This document shows, piece by piece, positions 1 through 7,272 of a stretch of 64,000 nt of DNA. The notes under the pieces were generated by a model, which worked only from the letters and a program-made list of their open reading frames with translations, was not told the origin of the DNA and did not search any database. The first letter of the stretch is position 1, and every line of letters starts with the position of its first letter. The translations under genes were made by a program, and so were the position numbers. Source of the stretch: a virus; the IMG/VR virus record IMGVR_UViG_3300024289_000027, positions 1-64,000 of that record; one strand, given 5' to 3'.

Positions 1-1
1 A

Positions 2-148
2 ATGACTTACGAAGTTCAAACTTGGGATGACGCAGATAAAACTGTGTATTATGAAACCGTAAAGGATGCTATTGATTATGAGAGTGCTCGTGATATAATT
101 GTAGAGAAGTATCCAAACCGTAAAGTAATTGCTGTGATTAGAAAATGA
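2..148 (+). CDS. Small hypothetical protein, 48 aa
   Basis: This short frame encodes a hydrophilic 48-residue protein starting MTYEVQTWDDADKTVYY. I do not recognise its family. Its last codon overlaps the start of the next gene as ATGA, which is usual for translational coupling in T4-like phages. Its first 14 bases (positions 1-14) recur exactly at the start of the next gene (144-157), so the two may share an origin or a start region. The window begins one base before the ATG, so the upstream control region is not visible. Confidence 0.5.
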   Translation: MTYEVQTWDDADKTVYYETVKDAIDYESARDIIVEKYPNRKVIAVIRK

Positions 149-351
149 CTTACGAAGAATTTTTGAATATTCCATATAGTACTCTCAAAGATATTGAAAC
201 TATCCTTATCTTGAAAGACAAACATAATCTGGATATTACTAAACAAGAAGAAGATTTGTGTAGGCATATCAGCAAGTATTATGGAGAGCAAATCAAATCT
301 TATGAACTCTTCAAGAACAAAGAAAAACTTGAACGACTTTTTAGAAAATGA
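145..351 (+). CDS. Small hypothetical protein, 68 aa
   Basis: This encodes a 68-residue charged protein (starts MTYEEFLNIPYSTLKDIE) without signal peptide or membrane segment. I do not recognise it. It overlaps the preceding gene by four bases and is followed directly by a terminator hairpin, so the two form the end of a transcription unit that begins outside the window. Confidence 0.55.
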   Translation: MTYEEFLNIPYSTLKDIETILILKDKHNLDITKQEEDLCRHISKYYGEQIKSYELFKNKEKLERLFRK

Positions 352-357
352 GTAAAG

Positions 358-382
358 AGGAGACCTGTGAAGGTCTCTTTTT
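358..382 (+). terminator. Rho-independent terminator
   Basis: Arms GAGACCT (360-366) and AGGTCTC (371-377) enclose a GTGA loop and are followed by a run of T. It ends the unit of the first two small genes. Confidence 0.85.
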
Positions 383-428
383 TGTATCAGCATTTCTTAA
401 CATTTATACCTGTTAGTATACCTACTGG

Positions 429-436
429 TATAAATA
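429..436 (+). promoter_or_regulatory. T4-like late promoter, TATAAATA
   Basis: An exact match to the T4 late promoter core lies 23 bases before the HNH gene start at 459. It overlaps a short inverted repeat, TATACC-TACT-GGTATA (417-432). Late expression of this gene is inferred. Confidence 0.6.
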
Positions 437-458
437 GTATTAGTTAAACATACTTGAT

Positions 459-1097
459 ATGACCCTTACTCACAAGCATCATATTATTCCAAGACATATG
501 GGAGGAACTGATGACCCTTCTAATCTTGTTGAAATGACTATTGAGGAACACGCAGAGGCACATAAAAAATTGTGGGAACAATATGGAAAGGAGGAGGATA
601 GAATTGCTTGGATGGGTCTATCTGGTATGATAGGTAAAGAAGAAGTTATTTCTCTTCTTATGAAGTTGGGACAAGAAAGGGGAAGAGAAAATAGAGGACC
701 TATGAGTGAAGAAAGTAAGGAAAAATTAAGATTGCTTCATTTAGGAAAACCTAAAAAACCAGAAGCAGTTGAAAAGATGAGGAAAACAAAAACTGGTGTT
801 CCTCAAACAGAAGAAAGTAATAAGAAAAGAAGTGAAACTCTAAAAAGAAAGTTCCAAGAAGGGACATTTATTCCTGGTGCTTCTTATGCTCCAAAAACAG
901 AAGAACATAAGAAAAAATTAAGTGAAGGTTGTAAGAAATCTTGGGATGAAGGAAATAGAAAAAAACCAGAAGTCCAAGGACCTAAAACAGAAGAAGGTAA
1001 AAATAAATGTAGTGAAAGAGCAAAGGAAAGATGGAGACAATATAGAATAGAAAGAGGACTTGACCCAGATACTCCTATGAAAAAGAAGAGTAAGTAG
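459..1097 (+). CDS. HNH homing endonuclease with NUMOD3-type motifs
   Basis: The N-terminus carries an HNH/His-Me finger core (HHIIPRHMGGTDDPSNL, residues about 7-24, then EEHAEAH). The remainder is a series of lysine-rich helical motifs of the NUMOD3 type (for example SEESKEKLRLLHLGKPKKPE and TEESNKKRSETLKRKF), which bind DNA in free-standing phage homing endonucleases. The role is inferred to be site-specific DNA cleavage that drives its own spread. It lies 66 bases upstream of psbD. The specific target is unknown. The gene has its own late promoter and no intron is seen around it. Confidence 0.8.
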   Translation: MTLTHKHHIIPRHMGGTDDPSNLVEMTIEEHAEAHKKLWEQYGKEEDRIAWMGLSGMIGKEEVISLLMKLGQERGRENRGPMSEESKEKLRLLHLGKPKKPEAVEKMRKTKTGVPQTEESNKKRSETLKRKFQEGTFIPGASYAPKTEEHKKKLSEGCKKSWDEGNRKKPEVQGPKTEEGKNKCSERAKERWRQYRIERGLDPDTPMKKKSK

Positions 1098-1106
1098 AAA
1101 TCTCTA

Positions 1107-1140
1107 TTGCCCCTTTTGTTAAGAAGTGATAAAATAAATA
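1107..1140 (+). promoter_or_regulatory. Putative psbD promoter region with early- and late-type motifs
   Basis: TTGCCC (1107-1112) and TAAAAT (1130-1135) are 17 bases apart, like a sigma-70 promoter with a weak -35. AATAAATA (1133-1140), a relaxed late-promoter motif, overlaps the -10. Both lie just upstream of the psbD ribosome binding site. Confidence 0.4.
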
Positions 1141-1163
1141 TTACAAATCATTACGGAGGTTTG

Positions 1164-2225
1164 ATGGTTTCATCTACAATTTCTTTACAAAATCAACGAC
1201 GAGGTTTATTTGACCTAGTTGATGATTGGTTGAAACGAGATAGGTTTGTGTTTATTGGATGGTCTGGATTACTTTTTATACCTTGTGCCTATCTTGCTCT
1301 TGGTGGTTGGTTGACTGGCATTACATTTACGACATCGTGGTATACACACGGTATTGCTTCAAGTTTTTTAGAAGGTTGTAATGTGCTAACAGCAGCTGTG
1401 TCAACGCCTGCAGATTCTATGGGTCATTCTCTTCTTCTACTTTGGGGTCCTGAGGCTCAAGGGGATATCGTCAGGTGGTTCCAACTTGGGGGACTCTGGA
1501 CTTTTGTGGCACTCCACGGGGCCTTTAGTCTGATCGGTTTCATGCTTCGTCAGTTTGAGATTTCCCGTCTAGTGGGTATCCGTCCTTATAATGCAATCGC
1601 ATTCTCTGGTCCTATTGCAGTATTCGTTTCTGTGTTTCTGATGTACCCACTGGGTCAATCCAGTTGGTTCTTTGCTCCATCATTTGGGGTGGCAGCAATC
1701 TTCAGGTTCCTTTTGTTCCTTCAAGGTTTCCATAACTGGACCCTCAACCCTTTCCATATGATGGGAGTTGCTGGTATTCTTGGTGGAGCACTGCTCTGTG
1801 CAATTCATGGAGCAACAGTAGAAAATACACTTTATGAAGACAGTGATCAATCAAATACATTCAAAGCATTTGAACCTACACAGGAAGAAGAGACCTACTC
1901 GATGGTCACTGCTAATAGATTCTGGTCTCAGATTTTTGGTATTGCTTTTAGTAACAAGCGTTGGCTTCATTTCTTTATGTTGTTTGTGCCTGTTATGGGT
2001 CTCTGGACCTCCAGTATCGGTATTATTGGTCTTGCCCTTAACCTTCGTGCTTACGATTTTGTCTCTCAGGAGATTCGTGCTGCTGAAGATCCCGAATTTG
2101 AGACATTTTACACAAAAAATATATTATTAAACGAAGGCTTGCGTGCCTGGATGGCTCCAGTAGACCAACCACATGAAAATTTTGTGCTACCCGAAGAGGT
2201 ATTACCACGAGGCAATGCCTTGTGA
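1164..2225 (+). CDS. psbD: Photosystem II D2 reaction-centre protein
   Basis: PsbD (D2) pairs with D1 in the photosystem II reaction centre of the thylakoid membrane. Phage copies are thought to keep photosynthesis running during infection. The protein is 353 aa, the normal D2 length, one residue longer at the N-terminus than usual numbering. Key residues are present: Y161 (TyrD, in MYPLGQ), H198 (P680 chlorophyll ligand, NPFHMM), H215 and H269 (iron/quinone site) and H118 (accessory chlorophyll). The C-terminus [11 protein letters not shown] is typical. I chose ATG 1164 because GGAGG (1155-1159) precedes it and upstream codons do not match D2. The N-terminal 12 residues ([12 protein letters not shown]) differ from common host D2. 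HNH-type endonuclease genes flank it on both sides, and a terminator follows. Confidence 0.98.
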   Translation: MVSSTISLQNQRRGLFDLVDDWLKRDRFVFIGWSGLLFIPCAYLALGGWLTGITFTTSWYTHGIASSFLEGCNVLTAAVSTPADSMGHSLLLLWGPEAQGDIVRWFQLGGLWTFVALHGAFSLIGFMLRQFEISRLVGIRPYNAIAFSGPIAVFVSVFLMYPLGQSSWFFAPSFGVAAIFRFLLFLQGFHNWTLNPFHMMGVAGILGGALLCAIHGATVENTLYEDSDQSNTFKAFEPTQEEETYSMVTANRFWSQIFGIAFSNKRWLHFFMLFVPVMGLWTSSIGIIGLALNLRAYDFVSQEIRAAEDPEFETFYTKNILLNEGLRAWMAPVDQPHENFVLPEEVLPRGNAL

Positions 2226-2252
2226 TAAAAATATAATACCCTGCGGAAACGC

Positions 2253-2276
2253 AAAGACCCTTCGGGGTCTTTTTTA
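2253..2276 (+). terminator. Rho-independent terminator after psbD
   Basis: AAAGACCC (2253-2260), a UUCG tetraloop and GGGTCTTT are followed by T residues. The very stable loop indicates an efficient terminator 28 bases after the psbD stop. Confidence 0.92.
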
Positions 2277-2312
2277 TTGACTTATGACCCTAACTATGGT
2301 ATTATATAAATA
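2277..2312 (+). promoter_or_regulatory. Overlapping sigma-70-type and late promoters
   Basis: TTGACT (2277-2282) and TATTAT (2300-2305) are 17 bases apart, a good sigma-70 promoter. TATAAATA (2305-2312), an exact late promoter, shares one base with the -10. They precede the second HNH-type gene and could allow both early and late transcription. Confidence 0.65.
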
Positions 2313-2327
2313 ATAATAGAGTAGTTA

Positions 2328-2888
2328 ATGAGTATGACTTTAAATAAAAAATCAATTCCGTGTGGTGGTTTAATTGGAAAAACTTTTGGAAGATTGACTG
2401 TTGAAAATGAATATCGTTCTGGTCCAAAATATATTTTATGTGAGTGTTCTTGTTCTTGTGGTGGTAAAACCAAATCTACAAGAAGGGAGTGTTTATTGAG
2501 TGGTAAAACTCAATCTTGTGGATGTTTAAGAACTGAAAGATCTGTTGAGACAAATAAAAAAAGATTTGACCCAAACGCAGTATCAAAGTCAGTTGAATAT
2601 AGGATGTTAACAAGAGCAAAGAGTAGGGCAAAACAAAATAATATTCCATTTAATCTTGAACTTACTGATATAGTCATTCCAGAAACTTGCCCTTTGCTTG
2701 GTATTCCTATTGAGATACAACCAAAGAAAGGATATCATCCAAATAGTCCTTCATTGGATAAAATCATTCCAGAAAAGGGATACATAAAAGGCAATGTATG
2801 GGTCATCAGTAATAGAGCAAACACACTTAAAAACGACGCATCTCTACAAGAACTGGAATTGTTAGTAGAAAATCTAAAAAGATTGTAA
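2328..2888 (+). CDS. Zinc-finger/HNH-like putative homing endonuclease
   Basis: The N-terminal half has the pattern GKTFGRLTV ... CECSCSCGG ... SGKTQSCGCL (residues about 18-66), a cysteine-rich DNA-binding module common in phage HNH and AP2-type endonucleases. The C-terminal half has a CPLLGIPI ... PSLDKIIPEKGYIKGNVWVI segment, as in phage endonucleases whose motif includes S-L-D-x-I and GYxxGNVxxIS. I infer a free-standing homing endonuclease; catalytic activity is not proven. It directly follows psbD, so psbD is bracketed by two endonuclease genes of different types. Confidence 0.65.
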   Translation: MSMTLNKKSIPCGGLIGKTFGRLTVENEYRSGPKYILCECSCSCGGKTKSTRRECLLSGKTQSCGCLRTERSVETNKKRFDPNAVSKSVEYRMLTRAKSRAKQNNIPFNLELTDIVIPETCPLLGIPIEIQPKKGYHPNSPSLDKIIPEKGYIKGNVWVISNRANTLKNDASLQELELLVENLKRL

Positions 2889-2963
2889 TATATTTAATTC
2901 ATAACAATTCATAAAAACCTAGATAAAATTTATTATAATTAGTTATAAGTTCTTTCTTTTTTT

Positions 2964-3623
2964 ATGAAGATATTTTTAGATACTGCAGATGTTTCCTTAA
3001 TTAAACCTGCATATGAAACAGGATTATTAGATGGTGTTACCACAAATCCATCATTAATTCTTAAAAGTGGAAGACAACTTTTACAGGTCATCCACGAGAT
3101 TGCAACAGACTTTTCAAACTTACAGAGCATTTCCGCAGAAGTTGTCGCAGATACTGCAGAAGAAATGCTTTCTGAGGCACAAAAATATTACACAATTGCA
3201 CCTGCAGTTACAATTAAAGTTCCTTGCACAGTAGAGGGTCTTAAAGCTTGTAAATTCCTTTCTGATAAGGGAATTCAAACTAACGTAACATTAGTATTCT
3301 CAGTTGCTCAGGCAATTCTTGCGTCTAAAGCAGGGGCAACATTCATCTCACCTTTCGTAGGTCGTTGGATGGATAATTCAATTGATGGGATTGAGTTGAT
3401 TAAAAATATTCGTAATGCATTTGATTATTCAGGTACATCAACACAAATCCTTGCTGCATCTCTTCGTGACGTAAGGCAAGTAGAACAATCTGCTCTTTCT
3501 GGTGCTGATGTAGTTACTATTCCACCAGTTGTATTCTGGGGAATGTATAAGAACATTATGACTGATAAGGGTCTGGAACTTTTCCAGAATGATTGGGAAA
3601 AAGTTCTTAAAAGTAAAAAGTAA
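2964..3623 (+). CDS. talC: Transaldolase, small FSA/TalC type
   Basis: This 219-residue protein is a short TalC-type transaldolase, which moves a three-carbon unit between sugar phosphates in the non-oxidative pentose phosphate pathway. It shows the N-terminal MKIFLDTADV and VTTNPSL motifs and the VTIKVPCT motif containing the Schiff-base lysine K85. The length matches the short family rather than the roughly 330-residue host enzyme. Cyanophage TalC is known as a metabolic gene that, with Gnd and CP12, favours NADPH and ribose-5-phosphate supply. It lies one small gene upstream of gnd. No strong promoter was found in the 75 AT-rich bases upstream. Confidence 0.96.
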   Translation: MKIFLDTADVSLIKPAYETGLLDGVTTNPSLILKSGRQLLQVIHEIATDFSNLQSISAEVVADTAEEMLSEAQKYYTIAPAVTIKVPCTVEGLKACKFLSDKGIQTNVTLVFSVAQAILASKAGATFISPFVGRWMDNSIDGIELIKNIRNAFDYSGTSTQILAASLRDVRQVEQSALSGADVVTIPPVVFWGMYKNIMTDKGLELFQNDWEKVLKSKK

Positions 3624-3632
3624 AAAGGAAAA

Positions 3633-3839
3633 ATGAAAGAGAAACATCAATGTTGGCATTTTGTAATGTCATCTTTCTCTAGAATTTATGGTGTTAATAA
3701 AACAAAAAGTGATGAAAGAATACATGCATTTGCATTAGAATGGTGCGATGAGAATGATTATGTTTGTAATATTCATTTAGACGATTTAAAAAAAGTTGAT
3801 GCTTATTTTAAAGAACAATACGAAACTTGGGAGGATTAA
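3633..3839 (+). CDS. Hypothetical protein between talC and gnd, 68 aa
   Basis: A 68-residue acidic soluble protein (MKEKHQCWHFVMSSFSRIYG...) with no recognised domain. It starts 9 bases after talC and its stop directly abuts the gnd start, so it is co-transcribed with both carbon-metabolism genes. Two cysteines (7 and 38) and several aromatic residues are visible. A link to carbon metabolism is only positional. Confidence 0.6.
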   Translation: MKEKHQCWHFVMSSFSRIYGVNKTKSDERIHAFALEWCDENDYVCNIHLDDLKKVDAYFKEQYETWED

Positions 3840-4874
3840 ATGAAAGTAGGATTAATTGGTCTTGGTCGGATGGGGGAAGGAATGTCCCGTCGTATGATGA
3901 AAGCAGATATCGAAGTCTGGGGTTATCGTAGGAATTATGAAAAAGCACAAGAAGCATTTGAAAAAGGATATGTTAATGGAATTGTAGATGATATTGAAAA
4001 CCTTGTTAAAGTAGTTAAACAAAATAAAAAGGGTGAAACTCAACCAGGAATTTTTATGATGGTTGTGCCTGCTGAAACTGTAGAGGAGACGATCAATGAG
4101 TTACTACGATATTGTAGTGAAGGAGATATTATTATTGATCATGGCAATAGCAATTTTAAAGACAGTCGGAAAAGAGCAGAACGTCTGGCAAAACTGGGCA
4201 TCCAATATATTGATTGTGGTACTAGCGGTGGTGTTTACGGTTTGGATCGTGGATACTGTCTTATGGTTGGTGGTGGAAATACTGCGGTCTCCACTTGTTC
4301 AAAAATATTCTCTGCACTCTCCCCAGACATTCACTCCTGCCATAGAACAGATCCAACATCTGATCTAACTTCTGCAGAATATGGTTGGTTGCATTGTGGT
4401 GGACCTGGTGCAGGTCATTTTGTGAAGATGGTGCATAATGGTATTGAATATGGAATGATGCAGGCATATGCCGAAGGATTCAATATTCTCAAGAATGCAA
4501 ATAATGGATCTCAATACATTAAAGAAGGTGATGCTGAAGTTGCACCTATGGCAGATCCTGAAAGTTACTGTTATGATATCAATGTTGCAGAGGTTGCTGA
4601 ATTATGGCGTCGTGGTAGTGTAGTTGGTTCTTGGTTACTTGATCTTACTGCGGATGTACTACGCAAGGATGGTGATCTTAAAAAGTTCTCTGGTGGGGTA
4701 TCTGATAGTGGTGAGGGACGTTGGACTGTTTCTGCTGCTGTCGATCTTGGAGTTCCTGCTCCTGTTATTACCACGGCACTATTTGAAAGATTTAACTCTC
4801 GAAATCTCGGTTCATTCGGATCTAAAATCCTTAATGGTATGAGATATATGTTCGGTGGACATCACGTTAGATAA
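3840..4874 (+). CDS. gnd: 6-phosphogluconate dehydrogenase, decarboxylating
   Basis: Gnd oxidises 6-phosphogluconate to ribulose-5-phosphate and CO2, making NADPH in the oxidative pentose phosphate pathway. The N-terminal Rossmann motif GLGRMG (residues 7-12) binds NADP. The DCGTSGG motif (126-131) and the catalytic GAGHFVKMVHNGIEYG segment with K196 and N200 are intact. At 344 aa it is the short Gnd form. It is adjacent to the gene after talC, forming a carbon-diversion operon. The DNA is AT-rich like its neighbours, with no sign of recent host acquisition. Confidence 0.95.
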   Translation: MKVGLIGLGRMGEGMSRRMMKADIEVWGYRRNYEKAQEAFEKGYVNGIVDDIENLVKVVKQNKKGETQPGIFMMVVPAETVEETINELLRYCSEGDIIIDHGNSNFKDSRKRAERLAKLGIQYIDCGTSGGVYGLDRGYCLMVGGGNTAVSTCSKIFSALSPDIHSCHRTDPTSDLTSAEYGWLHCGGPGAGHFVKMVHNGIEYGMMQAYAEGFNILKNANNGSQYIKEGDAEVAPMADPESYCYDINVAEVAELWRRGSVVGSWLLDLTADVLRKDGDLKKFSGGVSDSGEGRWTVSAAVDLGVPAPVITTALFERFNSRNLGSFGSKILNGMRYMFGGHHVR

Positions 4875-4900
4875 ATTCAAATTACTAGTAAAAGATTAAA

Positions 4901-4975
4901 ATGTTACTCATCTTAGTCCTATTTCAACTCTTCGGAATTTTTATGTTCATACTGTCCATACTTCAAGATTTATGA
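4901..4975 (+). CDS. Putative 24-aa single-membrane-span peptide
   Basis: A 25-codon frame encodes an almost entirely hydrophobic peptide (MLLILVLFQLFGIFMFILSI + LQDL). Its stop overlaps the start of the next, secreted protein as ATGA, suggesting translational coupling. I do not recognise it. It could be a lysis-related or chaperone-like membrane peptide, or a leader frame. Small size keeps confidence low. Confidence 0.35.
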   Translation: MLLILVLFQLFGIFMFILSILQDL

Positions 4976-5526
4976 AAAGACTTTTTTTATTGAGTATTAT
5001 AATTTTTTCTTTTATTCCAATTAAGAGTCAAAATAAAACTCTTAGTAATTATGGAGTAAAAGACCGAACAATCACTCCAACAGTGATTAGTAAGGTTGTA
5101 TCAAATGTCCCTGTGACTAGAGAATTTGCTTATAGGAAACTAGAAACTCTAATTCCATACATTAAAGTTTCTAGTAAACAATTTAATATTCCAGAAAATG
5201 TAATTTCTGCAATTCTTTATGAAGAGATTATTCACCGCAAACCAGTAGATTTAAAAACTTTTGGAGTTGCACAATTGGGGATAAATGAATTGGTAATACA
5301 AGGACTTCCTCCAAAAAAAGAACTATTGGATGACGATGAAGTAACAGTTTGGTTATTGTCAAGTAAACTTCGACGTTTGCAAAACCAAACTGGATCATTG
5401 AAAGATGCAATTATTCTCCATAATGGATATTATGATTATTATGAATCTGTAAAAAAGAGTGCAAAAGATCCTAAAATTCTAATGCTATTATCTCAACAAC
5501 GTAAGTCTAATTTTATATTAGTATGA
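4972..5526 (+). CDS. Secreted lysozyme/lytic-transglycosylase-like protein
   Basis: A clear signal peptide (residues 1-19, K-R then a hydrophobic stretch ending IKSQ) predicts export. The body (about 60-165) follows the soluble lytic transglycosylase layout: FNIPENVISAILYEE with candidate catalytic glutamate E84 or E85, then TFGVAQLGINEL and a late NGYYDYYESVKK where SLT enzymes have a YNxG-like segment. I infer a peptidoglycan-acting protein in the periplasm, possibly for lysis or lysis control. The catalytic residues are not certain and similarity is remote. It is coupled to the tiny membrane peptide upstream. Confidence 0.5.
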   Translation: MKRLFLLSIIIFSFIPIKSQNKTLSNYGVKDRTITPTVISKVVSNVPVTREFAYRKLETLIPYIKVSSKQFNIPENVISAILYEEIIHRKPVDLKTFGVAQLGINELVIQGLPPKKELLDDDEVTVWLLSSKLRRLQNQTGSLKDAIILHNGYYDYYESVKKSAKDPKILMLLSQQRKSNFILV

Positions 5527-5645
5527 TATCATCTACTACACCGAATAAACTTTCAGAAATTATCCGTGATACTTGGCCTGGACTTTACAGGATTCCCATA
5601 AAAACCTATAGTAATCAAAAGATTTTAAAAAATGAAAAAGTATAA
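5523..5645 (+). CDS. Putative 40-aa protein
   Basis: This 41-codon frame (MISSTTPNKLSEIIRDTWPG...) overlaps the previous stop by four bases and the next start by 14 bases, filling an otherwise empty gap. Such overlaps are typical here. No family recognised. Confidence 0.35.
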   Translation: MISSTTPNKLSEIIRDTWPGLYRIPIKTYSNQKILKNEKV

Positions 5646-5949
5646 CGAAGAGTATTTTTCAGTATTTCACAAAAGAACTGGAAAAAAAATTGCAGATTGT
5701 GGTACTAGGGAAGATGCAAGGATGTTGATCTCCATGGATCCACAAAATCGTGAGTATAGAGTAAATAAAATGTTGATGAGTGATGTTATTGATATTGAAA
5801 TTCCAAAAGCACTTCCAACAACAGAAATTGTAGTAAACAAGACTAGTGGTTTTGGTGGATCTCTGGAAATAGAAGAATCTATGGCATTTGGAAGGCAATT
5901 ATCTCAGATCAAACTTCCCGAAGGTCAAGGGGAACCTGTGATTATATGA
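5632..5949 (+). CDS. Hypothetical protein, 105 aa
   Basis: A soluble 105-residue protein (MKKYNEEYFSVFHKRTGKKI...). The pattern 'xVFHKRTGKKIADCGTREDA' looks like a small beta-hairpin module, and the C-terminal third is acidic. I do not recognise the family. It overlaps the following gene by four bases. Confidence 0.6.
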   Translation: MKKYNEEYFSVFHKRTGKKIADCGTREDARMLISMDPQNREYRVNKMLMSDVIDIEIPKALPTTEIVVNKTSGFGGSLEIEESMAFGRQLSQIKLPEGQGEPVII

Positions 5950-6149
5950 ATCACAGAAAGAAAAAACAAGCAGAGAATCAAAAGAAGAAAAGGATGTATA
6001 CACCTGAAGGATATCTTTCAGATCCACCAGATTCTAAATGTCCATATTGTGGGAAAGATAATACATCCTGTTCGTATGTGAATAGTCTTTCTCGTGCTTG
6101 GGCAAGAGATGCATGTAAAAGGAAAAATACTACTAAAAAATCTCACTAG
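5946..6149 (+). CDS. Small zinc-ribbon-like protein, 67 aa
   Basis: The N-terminus is strongly basic (RKKKQAENQKKKR). The middle has CPYCGKDNTSC, a likely zinc-binding CxxC plus a third cysteine, and a fourth lies at the C-terminus (DACKRK). This suggests a small nucleic-acid-binding protein, though function is unknown. Confidence 0.6.
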   Translation: MNHRKKKQAENQKKKRMYTPEGYLSDPPDSKCPYCGKDNTSCSYVNSLSRAWARDACKRKNTTKKSH

Positions 6150-6173
6150 ATATTACAAGTTCTATAATAAAGA

Positions 6174-6548
6174 ATGCAACTCTACAATTCTTCAGAAGAT
6201 TATTTGTATAATCTTGAAACTTCTTCAACATCTGAATCTAGAAGATTATGGAAAAATTCAATTAAAGAAAAATGGGAGTACAAATGTGCTTATTGTAAAT
6301 CTGATGAAAATTTAACAATGGATCATATAATTCCACAATCTAAAGGTGGAACTGATCATTTAACGAATGTTATATGTGCATGTGAAAAGTGTAATCGATC
6401 TAAAGCACATGAAAATTGGGAAACTTGGTTTCGCAGACAGGAGTTCTTTACATTGCAAAGATACAGTGATATAGTAGAATGGAGGACTCAACTTTCTAAA
6501 CAAGAATTGAGAGTTTATAGACCACGTAAAAACAATACAGCAATTTAA
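6174..6548 (+). CDS. HNH endonuclease, zinc-finger type
   Basis: A compact 124-residue McrA-type HNH nuclease. CAYC (38-41) and CACEKC (68-73) provide the zinc-binding cysteines, and MDHIIPQSKGGTDHLTN (49-65) is the HNH core with catalytic H51. Unlike the endonuclease at 459 it lacks NUMOD repeats, so it may be a stable genome component for host DNA breakdown or packaging instead of a homing enzyme. It precedes glutaredoxin by 7 bases. Confidence 0.85.
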   Translation: MQLYNSSEDYLYNLETSSTSESRRLWKNSIKEKWEYKCAYCKSDENLTMDHIIPQSKGGTDHLTNVICACEKCNRSKAHENWETWFRRQEFFTLQRYSDIVEWRTQLSKQELRVYRPRKNNTAI

Positions 6549-6555
6549 AATTACT

Positions 6556-6807
6556 ATGAATTTTACAATTTATTCAAAACTTGGATGTCCATTCTGTGAC
6601 AAAATTAAAATGGTTCTTGGAGATTTAAGTATTAAGAGAGGAACTCCTGTAATTTGTTATGAATTGGGTACAGATTTTACTGCAGAAGAGTTTTATGCAG
6701 AATTTGGACAAGGATCTACTTTCCCACAAATTATTATGAACGATACTGAGCATCTTGGTGGATGTGTAGATACGGTTAAATATCTGCAAGAAAATAATCT
6801 TCTTTGA
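6556..6807 (+). CDS. grx: Glutaredoxin
   Basis: An 83-residue glutaredoxin with the redox motif CPFC (residues 11-14), the TFPQIIMND cis-proline segment and the GGC motif that binds glutathione. Phage glutaredoxins are generally thought to supply electrons to ribonucleotide reductase for deoxynucleotide synthesis. The reductase is not in this window. It is tightly coupled to the next frame (stop and start share one base). Confidence 0.93.
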   Translation: MNFTIYSKLGCPFCDKIKMVLGDLSIKRGTPVICYELGTDFTAEEFYAEFGQGSTFPQIIMNDTEHLGGCVDTVKYLQENNLL

Positions 6808-7010
6808 TGATAGATCTAAATAATAGTATTCACGAAAGAAATCGTGGAGTCGAACTACTGCTTCATAGGGAGAAAACTAAAAGGGAACAAAATAAAAGTA
6901 AGAAATTTAGTTTGAAAAAAAAATTTTCTATTTTAAGATGGGAATTTAATTTTCAAATAGAATTCTTTATTAAAAGAAAAACCAACATCTCAGGAGAAAA
7001 AAGATGTTAG
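6807..7010 (+). CDS. Basic hypothetical protein, 67 aa
   Basis: A lysine/arginine-rich 67-residue protein (MIDLNNSIHERNRGVELL...). ATG 6807 shares a base with the glutaredoxin stop; a TTG one codon earlier is an alternative start. The last codons overlap the next gene, whose AGGAG ribosome binding site lies inside this frame. No family recognised. Confidence 0.5.
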   Translation: MIDLNNSIHERNRGVELLLHREKTKREQNKSKKFSLKKKFSILRWEFNFQIEFFIKRKTNISGEKRC

Positions 7011-7237
7011 CAGCAGAACTCACTATTTTTTGTTTAATTAGTATTTTGTTTTTATGTGTAGGGTCGGTAATTGGCTGGTTAGCAAAGACACACTCCTACG
7101 AGACGCAACCTCAAAGAATTTTCATGCACCCTGAGATGTTTGATGAAAATGGAAACGTCATGCCAGATGAAATACTTGCAGTAAGATTTGAAAATGGATA
7201 TTTTGAGAATGAAGATGATGACGATGATGACGATTGA
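7004..7237 (+). CDS. Small membrane protein with acidic tail, 77 aa
   Basis: Residues 4-26 form one hydrophobic membrane span (LTIFCLISILFLCVGSVIGW). The C-terminal part is soluble and ends in a run of aspartates (ENEDDDDDDD). An ATG with AGGAG about 10 bases upstream supports the start. Its function is unknown; an inner-membrane anchor facing the cytoplasm is inferred. Confidence 0.65.
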   Translation: MLAAELTIFCLISILFLCVGSVIGWLAKTHSYETQPQRIFMHPEMFDENGNVMPDEILAVRFENGYFENEDDDDDDD

Positions 7238-7272
7238 GTTAGACTAGATAGTACAAATGAATTGAAACAATT

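Noticed and set aside
1107-1163. An N-terminally extended PsbD starting at 1107
   Set aside because: The extra 19 codons do not resemble D2, and GGAGG is placed for ATG 1164.
1164-2225. A group I intron in psbD, suggested by the nearby endonuclease genes
   Set aside because: The reading frame is continuous with all D2 motifs in normal spacing.
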